DNA of 64,000 nt from Antedon mediterranea. Its lineage: Eukaryota; Echinodermata; Crinoidea; Comatulida; Antedonidae. The notes below the pieces were generated by a model. That model searched no databases and had not been told where the DNA came from. It saw nothing but the letters and a program-made list of their open reading frames with translations. Below are positions 23,640 through 35,597 of the stretch, piece after piece. Position 1 is the first letter of the stretch, and each line of letters starts with the position of its first letter. The stretch spans positions 22,734,365 to 22,798,364 of the forward strand of contig NC_092678.1 of the NCBI RefSeq assembly GCF_964355755.1. Direction: 5' to 3'. Both the position numbers and the translations under genes were made by a program.

Positions 23640-24516
23640 GGCTAGCGTGCCTAAGCTAAAAAGTACGTATTTTTTCAAAAATTACACTAGCAAACATTTG
23701 CTAGTTTGAAATTTTCAACTAGCAATTATGAAGAATCTAGGCCCCTACTAGCAAAATGCTAGTTTGCTAGCGTGAATTTCGAGCCCTGCTCTGGAGCTGG
23801 ACCGGGCCGCTGAACTTTCTGTCATATACCGTATGGGTAAAAAAAAATTTTTTTAAAACAGAGGCGGCTGGATAATCAGACGCTTAACAAGTATGTTTTT
23901 TTATTTGGCCTAATAATAATATGAAGATACGATTTAGTGATGCTTATAAACGATTGATTCGTGTAAACGTGATTTGGCGCCAAGTAGCTAGCGAGATAGA
24001 AGGTAATGCAAAGCGACGATTTGCTGTCACTCGCTCGCGATCAACTAGGCCTAGCTAAATTGAGGTTATTTTTACAATTTGTGAACTGCCGATCGGTTAT
24101 ATAATCATTGCGCTACAAATACAGCACTGTACATTTTATTTCACTTTAAAATCTACGAAAACCGTTTGTTTATGCTTCACCATATTATTAATATTAGACG
24201 TTGTTTTGGCTTCACTGTATACGTCCTGTCCGATTATACCGTGATGTTTGCCGCGAAAGGGGGTTCCCCGATTAGTTTGCAAGAGTTCGAGACAATAGAA
24301 AACGCGACTCTGTGACACAAACGTGTTCGAACGTCGATGTTTTGTTTGAACTGGCAAGACAAAGGGAAGCCGTTTGCGTGACACAAACGCGCTACAACGC
24401 TCCGGCTCCGTTTGGAAAGGCGTGTCGGGAACGTGGTCCTCTTCATGAATATTCAATTAGATGCACTAATTAGAACGGTTGATTGTCAAACACGTTTCAA
24501 CGACGGTCAAAATCGA
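23640..24516. other. Right part of 5.7-kb element
   Basis: Contains a palindrome-rich stretch (about 23685-23775) with repeated ctagcaaa / tttgctag motifs, then the right subterminal region with many cgtttg-type repeats. A 106-codon minus frame (24136-24456) in these repeats is not considered a gene. Confidence 0.4.
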
Positions 24517-24652
24517 AACGCGTTCTTGTCGTTTGAAATAATTTATTAAAGAAGGTAGTATTTAAACAGGGTAGCGACATTTTGATTCAATATACGAAAC
24601 TCATATACCGTATGTTATTTGAATAAATCTAGCTAAGTTAATTAAGTTATAA

Positions 24653-24889
24653 CTAATGATAAATAAGTTCTACCCATAAGAAAATATAAATGGTTAAAAT
24701 CAATAATTGAAAAAGCGAAATGTATCTTTGTGAGATTAGAAGAAAATAAGTAGATGTAGCTATAATTATTAAATATATTAAAACTATAGGCCTATACAAA
24801 ATATTTAAAAGACGAAATAAATGCGCTTTAAATATAGGTTTACATTTAGTTTCATATACCAACTGTAATAGTTCAACTCTTCTATTTCT
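24653..24889 (-). pseudogene. NLR-3 C-terminal TM remnant
   Basis: Encodes the hydrophobic tail of the NLR exon (KCKPIFKAHLFRLLNILY, then YISLFQLLILTIYIFLWVEL), closest to NLR-2. It is separated from the rest of the exon by the LINE at 24890-27143, and a one-base loss near 24858 breaks the frame even without the LINE. Confidence 0.8.
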
Positions 24890-27143
24890 TTTTTTTTTCT
24901 CTTTCGTGGGGGTCACCCACATTTATTCATTCCTTTTACAAATATATATTATATAACATACATACATTTTTATAAAATAAAGAACAATAAAATTCAATAT
25001 AACAGCTAAAAAGGCACTATATCTATACATGTACATAAAATCGATGGAGTAAAAGTATGCTTTAAAAACGTACATTTTATGTTTATTGCAAGTTATAGTA
25101 AAAGTACGACTATTTATCATTTAAATTTACTTTATATTAAGAAATGTATTAAAAAGTAGCTGTTTCTTTTATTATATCTTAAATCAGTACTCACAATTTT
25201 CTTTATTTCTTTTGACCTTATATTACATCCATTACAAATATATACACACATACACACATTAATATACCTATTTACATTTACGAATCAGTTTAATATAGTT
25301 ATTATAAACACATTATATGCTACTTTTTATGTTTTGGCCTTGTATAACATTTGTTTCATTCCACTATTTGTATTCCTTTAAAGTTCTTTTCTTACTATGT
25401 TGGCCCTTTACATTTACCAGTTTGTTTACTTATATGTTTGACCGTGTGTTTCAGTCTATGTTTTACCCTAATACATTTATTTCTATCATGTATTAGTTTT
25501 AGTATAAGTCTAGGTGTTTGTTAGTTTTACACTACAGCTTGTACTAGTTTTATATTTTTCTTATTTTATGAATTCTAATAATTTAATTTTAACATCATTC
25601 CATTTTATAACTGCTTTATACTGATTACATGCGTATTCATTTTCTATAAGCTTTTTTAATTCAAACTTAAACATATTCAAGATACTTTTTGATTCGTTAC
25701 CCATCATGTTATCTAATAAACTAAGCCTTATGCGGGATTTGTATATACAAAACGTAAAGATAGATGTTAGCTCATTTACAAGTTTATCTTTGGAACCAGT
25801 AACTATATCAAACCAATGTATTGGCGTTTCATTAGGAAAACATTCAACAATAAGAATATTGAATTTCCTCCAAACTGGCTTAATCACTTTACACTTAAGT
25901 AACATATGTTCTTCGTTTTCTATCACATTCTTACATCTATCACAAATATTAGTTTTAGACAATTTCCAAATATGTAATCTTTTATTACAAACAAGTATGC
26001 GATGTAAAAGTTTAAAATTGAATTGCGCAACTTTTACCATATGTTTCATATCTTTGACTTTATTATTCCATATTTTGTTCCATACCATAGTCTTACCGGT
26101 ATTTAAAAACTCTGCTTCCCATTTTACTTGGGAGATTGGCACTGTCTTTAGTTCAAATATAAACTTATCATAAAAACCTGTTTTAACATTTGATTTGAAT
26201 AATTCATTTTTAATATCAACATTAACTTGTTCTTTCTCTAATCTATGTCGTGCCAATACTTCCTTCCATTCAATAGGAATAGCATGCATGAGCTTGAAGT
26301 ATTCTATTATCCCATTATGCTTTACTAATAACGTGGGAATTAAATCTCTAAGACTTACAATTGTGTTATTGACCAAAATGTCACCAATTGTTTTATAGCC
26401 CGACTTTAACCAATCTTTGAAGTATAAAGACTTTCCGTCTGACAGTATATGTTTATTTTCCCACAAGGTTTGAGATTTAATTTCCTGTACATTTTGAGGA
26501 TCTAACATTTCAATATTATTTATTTTCACAATTGCATTAATCATATTTAAATAAAATTCAGGCATAATTTGTAATTGTTTATGCTCTTCAAAATTAAGCT
26601 TACTTATCTCTAATGTACATTCTATAGGGTATATGTAATATTTTGGAATACATTTCCACTTGCCTGGGTCTGGGCTAAGTAGTCTCTTAACCCAGTTTAG
26701 CTTTAACGAGATCACAACTACATAAAAATCAATCATATTAACCCCTCCTTCTTCTATTTTATTTATAAGTGTTTTCCTCTTAATCTTTTCTTTTTTATTT
26801 CCCCATAGGAATCTATACAGTAACTTCTCTACCATTGGAAATACATGTTTTGGTACATTGATAATACTAGCATTGTATATTAATTTTGAAATTGCTAGAC
26901 TTTTATTTATTATCATTTTTCCAAAGAAGGTAAGGTGTCGTTTTTCCCATAGCCTTAAAGTATGTTCTAACTCCATAATTTTATCATCCCAGTTTTTTTT
27001 CTTCACAAACACCTTTTTTATAGCCTACATAAATTCCGAGGAATTTCACTGGCTCTTTCGTCCAAGTGATACCACAAGGGGTTGCTAGGTTATTCTGAAT
27101 TGATCCAATCCAGATTCCTTTACATTTTCCTTTATTTAGCTTT
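24890..27143 (-). mobile_element. 5'-truncated L1/Tx1-like LINE in NLR-3
   Basis: Inserted in the NLR-3 exon, with a perfect 15-base target duplication aactcttctatttct at 24875-24889 and 27144-27158. Its poly-A (nine T on plus) lies at the 24890 end, so the element reads on the minus strand and is truncated at its 5' end within ORF2. Target-primed integration with a variable-length duplication is the usual LINE mechanism. The segment 24890-25560 is the 3' UTR. Confidence 0.9.
25561..27143 (-). pseudogene. LINE ORF2 C-terminal fragment
   Basis: Remnant of an endonuclease-reverse transcriptase ORF2 from an L1/Tx1-type element. The part at 27000-27143 encodes KGIWIGSIQNN and GITWTKEPVKFLGIYVG, typical of the region after the RT catalytic motif. 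A frameshift near 27000 leads into a 483-codon frame with GKMIINKSLAISKLIYNA, FLWGNKKEKIKRKTL and EEGGVNMIDF. Near its end is a zinc-knuckle-like CDRC...H(4)LLKC segment. RT catalytic residues and endonuclease are missing, so it is dead. Same family as the copies at 38494 and 49297. Confidence 0.85.
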
Positions 27144-27511
27144 AACTCTTCTATTTCTAATGTTTTGCGATTCCCTTCAATTCCTAAAACAAATGTTGGG
27201 ATTAATGATGTACTGTCAATCTTCGTAAGGTCATTTCCATGGATAGATATCAGGTCACTTTTGATTATTATACTATTTTCATAACATTCACTTAGCATGT
27301 CATTTACAATAGTACCTGTTAAATTACAATTATTCATAGAAAGATGTGTTAAGTTTGGAAATGTAATCAATATATTAGCTAGTGTACTTCCGTTGATTGA
27401 TGATAGGTCAATGCCATCCAAAATTAGAATATCCAATCTAATCTATAACGACTAGGTGATATTAAAAGATCGTGTAATTGTTTCGCTGACATATAATACC
27501 TGTCCCAAGTA
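27144..27511 (-). pseudogene. NLR-3 distal LRR remnant
   Basis: Encodes LDGIDLSSINGSTLANILI, FPNLTHLSM and following LRR sequence of the NLR exon, ending at the LINE target duplication. A small indel near 27440 and another near 27520 put it out of frame with the upstream part. Confidence 0.8.
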
Positions 27512-29703
27512 TCATACAGTTTGTATAATGTCTAATTTTTTCTTTACTTCGGTATCAATATATGAAAGATCAATTCCTTCTAAATTGATAAAAATGTCTG
27601 ATGATGTTAGATAGTTTATATCTAGTTCATTAAACATGTCACCTATTTGTTTGCTTGATAATTGAGAATTCGCCACATTGAAAGTTTCTAAATCTTTGGA
27701 AGTGTTTAATATACGACCTAATAGAGATCCATTGATAAACTCCGGATATTTGGTCTCGAGACTAAAACTCTTCAATTTAACAAAAGCTTTACTATGTTCA
27801 CATTCTTCTAACATTGTGTTAATATGTGAACCACTTATATTATATTCCATATAACGTATGTGGAGCTCTTTTAAATTTGGAAAATTTTGAATTAATTTGC
27901 AAATCTGTGAGTCAATTGTAGTGTTATATTCGAAGGAATCAATAGTCCACCAAAAATTATGTACTTCCTCACCAAAACGATATTTTTTCCATTCGTCTGA
28001 GAGGATTTTAAGAGCTTTATCACCCCATTTATGAAGTAATTGTATCATACACCTACTGTTTCGACTTTGATCCAGATATCGTAATAAGATATGAACGTGT
28101 GCTACTAACCTACATACTTTACCAGATGACTCAATGTTTGATTCTTCTATGATTGATAATATAGTTTTAAATATTACCCGCTTGTTTGTAAAATCTGCAA
28201 ACAATTTCATTTGTTGGAATAAGTGCAAATCTTTTTCATATAGCAACTTAAAAGAATTTTTAAAATTGTCAACATGCATTTTCATTTCTGATGACATATG
28301 TTTATCCAATGACTTCACTACATTTTGTTCGTGCTCTTGATTTACATATTTAAAATATTCTAAAAAAGAGTAATAATTTGAGAGCCTGTTTACCAACCAG
28401 TGTTTCATTAATTTATCTGCATTAGGACCTAGAAAACTAATAGTGAAAACTCTTGCCATGTGTAAATATTCGCTCGTCCTTAAGTTCTCGCATTCCTCAG
28501 ATGTTAAAGTATCAATTTTGTTAGACAAGTAAAACCCGGCTAGCGCTTGTGACCATAACTTATGTGGACATCTGTAAGTCTCTACTGAATCATCCTGAAC
28601 AGTAGGGTCATCTTTGTAAATAAATCCTAATTTCAACGATAAGTCAACCAAAGTTTCATTTCTTACTAATTCAAGTAATTGTATTTTAGTAAAATGAAGT
28701 TTATTTGTTTGTAAACCAATGTAACTTATTTTTCCTAATATTAAAATTGCATTTTTATAGTCAGTTGAAATGTTGTCAAAGTTAGATATCCGTTTTTGCT
28801 CATTACTTCTGTTAATGTACTGATTTAAAATGGAACGGAAGATTTCTTTCAAAAAACGTTGAAAATCTTTTGTAATTATTTGTTCGTGTTGCCATATAAC
28901 ACACATTTTAAGTAATAAAAATGGGGATGAAAACAGTTCAAATACATTTTTGTGATCACCACCCCAATTATTTTTCACTGAATCAAGTTTGAATTCGTTA
29001 ATCAATAACTGGCCCAGATTAGAGTTGTTTACAAAATTGAAATGTCTATTTATATATGGTTTTATGTTTTCTGTAGAGAATCCTTCTACTTTTACATATA
29101 CATCAAAATGCCTACGTACACTTTCAGTAAAACCCGGTCGTGAAGTCAGAATAACTGTGCTGTCTTCCAATTCTTCTCTTTTTAGTATCAGTTGAATATC
29201 TACCCCAGATGTTAACTCATCTAATCCATCTATCAGAAGAACTAAATCTTTGTCGTATGTCTCTACAAAAGTTCTTATAATAGTTTCATTTACATAGATA
29301 CCTGTTTTTTTACGAGATTTCTTCAGCTTAACTGAATCAACAATTAAATCTGTGATTGTTTGTCCTTCTTTGATGTCTCTGAGGTTTACAAGAAATAATA
29401 TTTTACCAGCAAACGTACTATCGTTATTTTTCGCCCAGTTATAAGATAAATATTGAAGCAAGGTTGTCTTACCAATTCCACCATTTCCTACCATTAATAC
29501 TTTACAGGAGTCTTTAGACTTTATAATATCCAATAATTCTTGTAATGATGCGTCGACTTTTCTTTTTTCTATATGTAGTACTGGATCTGTGAACATCTGT
29601 GAAATGTCATACGGATGATTTTCTCCCCATGTTGGTGGTATTATATTTGGATCTTCGAATTTTTTTCTCTGTTCTGCTGTTATGAAGTTTCGAATAAGCT
29701 GAT
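27512..29703 (-). pseudogene. NLR-3 NACHT-LRR exon, proximal part
   Basis: From acceptor catttcag (29703, phase 1) through the conserved lead-in (QLIRNFITAEQ, MFTDP), NACHT with Walker A GNGGIGKTTLLQYLS (near 29469-29495), Walker B LVLLIDGLDEL, sensor ILTSRPG, and the helical and first LRR parts, open for about 730 codons. It stops after LDIIQTV because of an indel that paralog NLR-4 lacks. Together with the LINE and distal frameshifts the gene is a 3' pseudogene, but a truncated DED-TM-NACHT protein of about 993 residues could still be made. Very close to NLR-4. Confidence 0.8.
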
Positions 29704-29824
29704 CTGAAATGAAGACAATCTATGAAAGTATAAACCGAACAGGCTTTTTTTTTTGCAAATTTCAACGTTAGGTAGCGGCTATTAAATACTAATTTCATAA
29801 TAGAAAATTAATAATAAACATTAC

Positions 29825-29929
29825 CTTCTGTTAATTCGCAATCTGAAAACCTGTTTGCAAAAACGTGGAATAAGTATGAGAGTATGACAGCTGAGATGAC
29901 AACAATAAATGCAAAGACCATCGCTAAAG
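29825..29929 (-). CDS. NLR-3 transmembrane exon
   Basis: A 105-nt phase-1 exon (acceptor tgttttag, donor gaag then gtaatg) encoding ALAMVFAFIVVISAVILSY and a polar end ELTEG; one predicted membrane helix. Confidence 0.7.
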
Positions 29930-30112
29930 CTAAAACAAATGTAAGGTATATTTCAGGATTACTGAAGGGCATGCACGGTTTAAGTTCATTTGATGATTAC
30001 TTTTTTTATTAAGTTATAGAAAAGATGCTTTTGAATACATTGCTTCTTATTTTGATTTGTGGTAGGTCAATGTTACATTGTGAATTTATTTTACGATATT
30101 ATTTATGCTTAC

Positions 30113-30151
30113 CGATATGTGTACTTGGTTTAGATTTAGATTTCCTGTTAC
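30113..30151 (-). CDS. NLR-3 basic linker exon
   Basis: A 39-nt phase-1 exon, GNRKSKSKPSTHI, between cctacag and gtaagc. Confidence 0.65.
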
Positions 30152-30580
30152 CTGTAGGTTAGAAATAAAATTACAATACGTAACAAAATTCAAATCCCAA
30201 TAAACGTCATTAACCCATGACGTCATTTACCCAAATAACGTCATTTACTCATAACCAATACTATTATTTTTGTGTCTGTTGTGACACCATAGATCATTCT
30301 CTATGACTCTTTTTTCCAAGATGATGGAGTGGTTATGAAAAATATCGCAATTGGATTTATGTTATAATGGTTTGCGCCACCTACGGGTCAATATCATCAT
30401 TACATTATATGATAATGAATGGTGCATGAGTAGCTCACGTTGTATTGTGTTTCATACATCTATCACAGTCTTACAGTATTTGTAGTTACATAATATTTGA
30501 ATGTTCAATCCTTTTTCCCTCTCTTGTTTAGTATTCACTGGATTTGATAATGATGTTACTGGATAGGCTAAGCTCCATAC

Positions 30581-30655
30581 CTGTAGAAATTGATATCGGT
30601 GTTGGTGTCGATGCTGAAGCCGATGTTTGAATAACTGTCGGCTGATAGGGTTTTG
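30581..30655 (-). CDS. NLR-3 linker exon, 75 nt
   Basis: Phase-1 exon (acceptor ctatcag, donor gtatgg) rich in Ser, Thr, Pro and Ala, starting AKPYQPTVIQ. It resembles the neighbouring 60-nt exon in its YQPT core, suggesting they arose by exon duplication. Confidence 0.65.
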
Positions 30656-30899
30656 CTGATAGAAATACAAAAAGAAATCAAAATATAATATAAGTTTAAA
30701 CTTAACCAACTAACTAAAAACAGGAACATTTTTAGATTATCTGAAATTGCTGTACATATGGTTTTATGCTTCTTACAGTTATTTTTATGTTCTAGGCCTA
30801 AATTTAAATTTAAAATAAAATTTTAAATAAGTTAACAAATTTTAACAATTGCAACCATACCCACTGCACCCTTCTGTCACTGGCTAGTCTGCTACATAC

Positions 30900-30959
30900 C
30901 TGTGGGAACTACCATTGTTGTAGCTGAAGCCGGTATCAAGGTAGGCTGATAGAATGTTG
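30900..30959 (-). CDS. NLR-3 linker exon, 60 nt
   Basis: Phase-1 exon (acceptor cttacag, donor gtatgt) encoding ATFYQPTLIPASATTMVVPT. Confidence 0.65.
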
Positions 30960-31311
30960 CTGTAAGTTATATTCATATGCACAAAAGAAATGAAGATATA
31001 AGTTTAAACTTCACCAAAATGTTACTAAAATTGAAATATACAGTATTTCCAGAAACTATAAAGACCCCATGAAAATCTTAAATAATTTAGTTTGAATTAA
31101 TATCTTTGTTGTTTTGAAATTATTATTTTCAAATAAATGCCATGGCCTTTGATATAGTTTAGTTGTTTAGAGGAAATACGCTCAAGCCATCATTGATTTT
31201 GCATGATGTACTACACGGTAAATCCGTGATTAATAATAAATATTATTATTTTCTAAAACAAATTTAATGAGCAAATAAAAAAGAATCTCAATCGAGATGT
31301 GGTAGGCATAC

Positions 31312-31822
31312 CCAGTAGAATATGTTGTGCTACATTGTTTAGTAGTTTTGCAAATATTTCAATTTGTTCTCGTGAATCCAAGTTTCCGTCTTTCTCAATG
31401 TGATATACAACATCCCAAATGTTGTCGTAGTTGAAGGCACTCAGCTTGTAGAAATCAATAACATTTTGTAAGTCATTTTTGTCTACGTTAATAAGCGTTG
31501 TAAACAGTGCTCTGCGGTAGTTGGTTATTATTGTCTCTGATGTGTTATTACTGCATTGTACAGTATTCTTGTATTCTGTTGTACAATTTATCGCTGATTC
31601 CTGATTAGTTACTTCAGCAATGTCCAACAACAGCCTCACATCAGTTTTTGAGATAAATCGATTGCGAGTAAGAGTATTAAATAGGCCCATGGCTGACTGA
31701 TCTAGACCGCCAATAGGTATAATACCACATAGAAGCATTCTTAACTTCCTAACGTCCACGCCAGCATAGGATTTGCTAAGTTTTTCCAGAAACATTTGGT
31801 ATTTAACATCATTTTCGTCCAT
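31312..31822 (-). CDS. NLR-3 tandem DED-like exon
   Basis: 170 codons plus one base, from MDENDVKYQMF to donor gtatgc. DED-like domain 1 at about 8-78 (KLRMLLCGIIPIGGLDQS, LFNTLTRNRFIS, DVRLLLDIAEV); domain 2 at about 102-168 (NYRRALFTTL, IWDVVYHIEKDGNL). One or two residues differ from NLR-4. Intact although the gene's 3' half is broken. Confidence 0.8.
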
Positions 31823-32652
31823 TTTTAATCTGAAAACAAAAACCTATTAGTAAAAAACTCACAATATTAACACAATTTGGAACAATTTTCATACATTGTA
31901 GCCAGCTAAGGACAAGAAAAATTGTTCAAATGTAAGCAATTAATGTGTAGGCCTAACTTTCTAACTATGCATAGTCCCAAATGTTCAACACACTCTGACC
32001 TGAAGAATCTTTAGTTTAAACTACATTATGCCTACTAATTCAATATCAACATTACAGTTATTACCAACAATATAACTGACCTATTTCAATGTATTGGAAA
32101 TAACAGCCTTATAAATTAAAATTCCATTTTTTTTCAATATTCATCAACAGTATTTCTTTCTTTTTTCCCATTATCTCAATTTTTTGCCGATTGAAGTTTG
32201 ATCAGATGCCTCGTAAACTGATCGAAGAACTATATAATACTAGGCCTATATGTACTGATTTATACTTTACCAGTTGTTGTTTCTTTCTGATGAACAGTAA
32301 CGGTAGGCGTATTCAAAATCGACAAGACAAGTTCCAAAATGGTTGCTGTACACTGAACCGTAACATCTCAGGGTTGACTTTATCGTTTTTTCATGTTTTT
32401 TTGTCTGAAACGAAACGTTTTTCTGAGTCTTCTCCTAGTGTAGGCCTATGCCTACTGTTAAATCCAATTCAGAAGAGTTTGCAACAAAACTGATTTATTG
32501 AACCTGAACCTGTGTAGATCCTATTTTAATGCACTTGTCGTGCTAAATAAATTGCCTAGGAATATAATGGCGACAACAAGTATTTTGAAGTATTGTATGT
32601 AGAGTATTGTATATTATTCAGTAATTATTCTATTTCACTGAAGCGTGTTTGA
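31823..32652. other. Upstream region of NLR-3
   Basis: Near-identical to 45676-46510 and distantly alike to about 58600-59050 upstream of NLR-5. A 100-codon plus frame (32191-32493) has no recognisable domain and is altered by indels in the duplicate, so I do not call it. The 5' untranslated exon implied by the acceptor at the DED exon was not found. Confidence 0.5.
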
Positions 32653-33499
32653 ACGGGTCAACGTCACAATAACGAACTTTTGTGAAGAACGTGTTAACAT
32701 TATACAGAAAGCGCCATATAAATATGACATTAAGGACTTTTAGATTTGAGTGAACGTGCACGACGTTCATGTCTACATGGGTCGTAGTCTACTGTTAAGT
32801 GGACATTACGTTGACGTGCCAGTGAACGTATAACGTAAAGACCTTGGGATCTTACTGCGTAACCTCTAGAATAGCTATTCCATCGCTGGTGGACGGGCTT
32901 ATTAGGTCAGGCTAAGTTTGTAGCTTGGCTTAGCCTAGATCCTTCATTTTCTGAACAAAGGTTGGCGTCCTAGTGATAAAACTCAAAACCTGTAGTATTT
33001 TTTTTTAGTTTCTTGTGAGCTTTATTCAATCAATCATATTATTTTTTTAGTCATAATAATGTGTAGTATTATATTTGCAATTTTTTTTGTAAATATATTT
33101 GTAGCCTAGGCTATATAACAATAACACGTGAAGTAAAATATCGAGTCGTTAAAGAGACAATAAGCAATAATCGTATATGAGGGTTTAAATGTTAAAAAAC
33201 TGAACATTATAATAACATTTTAAATTATAAGACCAGAATAGTTTATTCATTTAGATAAAATCGAGAATGATAAATATTTTGTTCATGATACGTTGAGATT
33301 TTAGGTATTAAAATATTTGTTAAGGAGATTAGTATAAATTGTTTTTTTCAATAGACCTATTTCTATTTTTCGGTGTTAAAATAAAATGTTTATTATAATT
33401 ATTAAAATTAGCTCTTTATTTAAAATAACCAATAAAAATCGATAAGTCACAGTTTGTAAATATAATTAATGTACTTTATTTACTACATTCTCAGAAAAT

Positions 33500-33733
33500 C
33501 GCGAGACCATTCTCAGAAAATCACTGCGAGACCATTCTTCTCCGCCAATCATCGCGAGACCATTCTCCGCCAATCATCGCAAGACCATTCTCGGCCGCCA
33601 ATCATCGCGAGACCATTCTTCTCCGCCAATCATCGCAAGACGATTCTCCGCCAATCATCGCGAAACCATTGTCCGCCAATCATCGCGAGACCATTCACCG
33701 CCAATCATCGCGAGACCATTCTCCGCCATGATT
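33500..33733. repeat. 25-bp minisatellite, copy 1
   Basis: Same array as 838-1072, with point changes in several units. Confidence 0.9.
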
Positions 33734-33756
33734 CGTGGTAAACGTTTGCAGTGATA

Positions 33757-33855
33757 TGACGTCATACATCCACTCGTCAAAGAGCGAACGCGCCAAATGC
33801 CACGTGAACATGCCAGTCGCCTAGCGCGCACGACCATATCATAAGAATGACGTCA
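33757..33855. promoter_or_regulatory. Paired CRE-like sites, copy 1
   Basis: TGACGTCA at 33757-33764 and 33848-33855 with a CACGTG between them, about 1.9 kb upstream of the NLR-3 start codon. A candidate promoter or enhancer; inferred. Confidence 0.45.
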
Positions 33856-33962
33856 TAGTGTAACAGTCGGCACAGTGGACGTGCAAAAAACTCCCGTATT
33901 AAATGAGGAACGTTGAAAAGACAATAAAAATAAGTCTACAATTACTATTACCGTATAGTATG

Positions 33963-35597
33963 TACCACTGTAGGCCCATACTACTGTAGGCCTATACCAC
34001 TGTAGGCCTATTATCCAATATAGGCCCATACTACTGTAGGCCTATACCACTGTAGGCCTATTATCCAATATAGGCCCATACTACTGTAGGCCTATACCAC
34101 TGTAGGCCTATTATCCAATATAGGCCTATACTACTGTAGGCCTATACAACTGTAGGCCTATACCACTGTAGGCCTATACTACTGTAGGCCTATACCACTG
34201 TAGGCCTATACTACTGTAGGCCTATACCACTGTAGGCCTATTATCCAATATAGGCCCATACTACTGTAGGCCTATACCACTGTAGGCCTATTATCCAATA
34301 TAGGCCCATACTACTGTAGGCCTATACAACTGTAGGCCTATTATCCAATATAGGCCCATACCACTGTAGGCCTATACCACTGTAGGCCTATACCACTGTA
34401 GGCCTATACCACTGTAGGCCTATTATCCAATATAGGCCCATACTACTGTAGGCCTATACAACTGTAGGCCTATTATCCAATATAGGCCCATACCACTGTA
34501 GGCCTATACCACTGTAGGCCTATACCACTGTAGGCCTATACCACTATAGGCCTATTATCCACTATAGGCCCATACTACTGTAGGCCTATACCACTGTAGG
34601 CCTATTATCCAATATAGGCCTATACTACTGTAGGCCTATACAACTGTAGGCCTATTATCCAATATAGGCCTATACCACTGTAGGCCTATACCACTGTAGG
34701 CCTATTATCCAATATAGGCCCATACTACTGTAGGCCTATACCACTGTAGGCCTATTATCCAATATAGGCCTATACTACTGTAGGCCTATACAACTGTAGG
34801 CCTATTATCCAATATAGGCCTATACCACTGTAGGCCTATACCACTGTAGGCCTATTATCCAATATAGGCCCATGCTACTGTAGGCCTATACCACTGTAGG
34901 CCTATTATCCAATATAGGCCCATACTACTGTAGGCCTATACAACTGTAGGCCTATTATCCAATATAGGCCCATACTACTGTAGGCCTATTATCCAATATA
35001 GGCCCATACTACTGTAGGCCTATTATCCAATATAGGCCCATACTACTGTAGGCCTATACCACTGTAGGCCTATTATCCAATATAGGCCCATACTACTGTA
35101 GGCCTATACCACTCTGTAGGCCTATTATCCAATATAGGCCCATACTACTGTAGGCCTATACCACTGTAGGCCTATTATCCAATATAGGCCCATACTACTG
35201 TAGGCCTATACCACTGTAGGCCTATTATCCAATATAGGCCCATACTACTGTAGGCCTATACCACTCTGTAGGCCTATTATCCAATATAGGCCCATACTAC
35301 TGTAGGCCTATACTACTGTAGGCCTATTATCCAATATAGGCCCATACTACTGTAGGCCTATACCACTGTAGGCCTATACCACTGTAGGCCTATACCACTG
35401 TAGGCCTATACTACTGTAGGCCTATACCACTGTAGGCCTATTATCCACTATAGGCCCATACTACTGTAGGCCTATACCACTGTAGGCCTATTATCCAATA
35501 TAGGCCCATACTACTGTAGGCCTATACAACTGTAGGCCTATTATCCAATATAGGCCCATACTACTGTAGGCCTATACCACTGTAGGCCTATTATCCA
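33963..35597. repeat. TAGGCCTA satellite with 50-bp higher-order unit
   Basis: About 1.6 kb of tandem 16- to 18-base monomers. Three variants alternate through much of it: taggcctattatccaata, taggcccatactactg and taggcctataccactg, giving a unit of about 50 bases. Runs of the last variant alone break the pattern. Each monomer holds the palindrome TAGGCCTA or a near form. Confidence 0.92.

Larger units (their letters stand above)
18832..24545. mobile_element. 5.7-kb TIR element, transposase not found
   Basis: Bounded by perfect 29-base inverted repeats: 18832-18860 (begins taaattatttcaaacgacaa) and 24517-24545. Paralogous flanks (11850, 40698, 51540) run uninterrupted across this point, proving an insertion about 100 bases past the NLR-3 stop. 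The subterminal 300-400 bases on each side are rich in cgtttg/acgcgtt motifs, as in DNA transposons with subterminal repeats. About half the interior is other elements nested inside. No transposase frame is recognisable, so it is probably non-autonomous or decayed. The target duplication could not be fixed. Confidence 0.75.
32653..33962. repeat. NLR-upstream block, copy 1
   Basis: Near-identical to 1-1315 and to 46511-47810. Here it ends at the start of the TAGGCCTA satellite. Confidence 0.85.

Noticed and set aside
24136-24456. 106-codon minus frame near the right end of the 5.7-kb element
   Set aside because: Composed of subterminal cgtttg repeats; overlapping frames on the same strand and no transposase motifs.
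32191-32493. 100-codon plus-strand frame upstream of NLR-3 (80 codons at 46044)
   Set aside because: No recognisable domain, and its C-terminus changes by indel in the duplicate.
33963-35597. CRISPR-like spacing of repeats
   Set aside because: The units are contiguous 16- to 18-base satellite monomers without unique spacers, in a eukaryotic genome.
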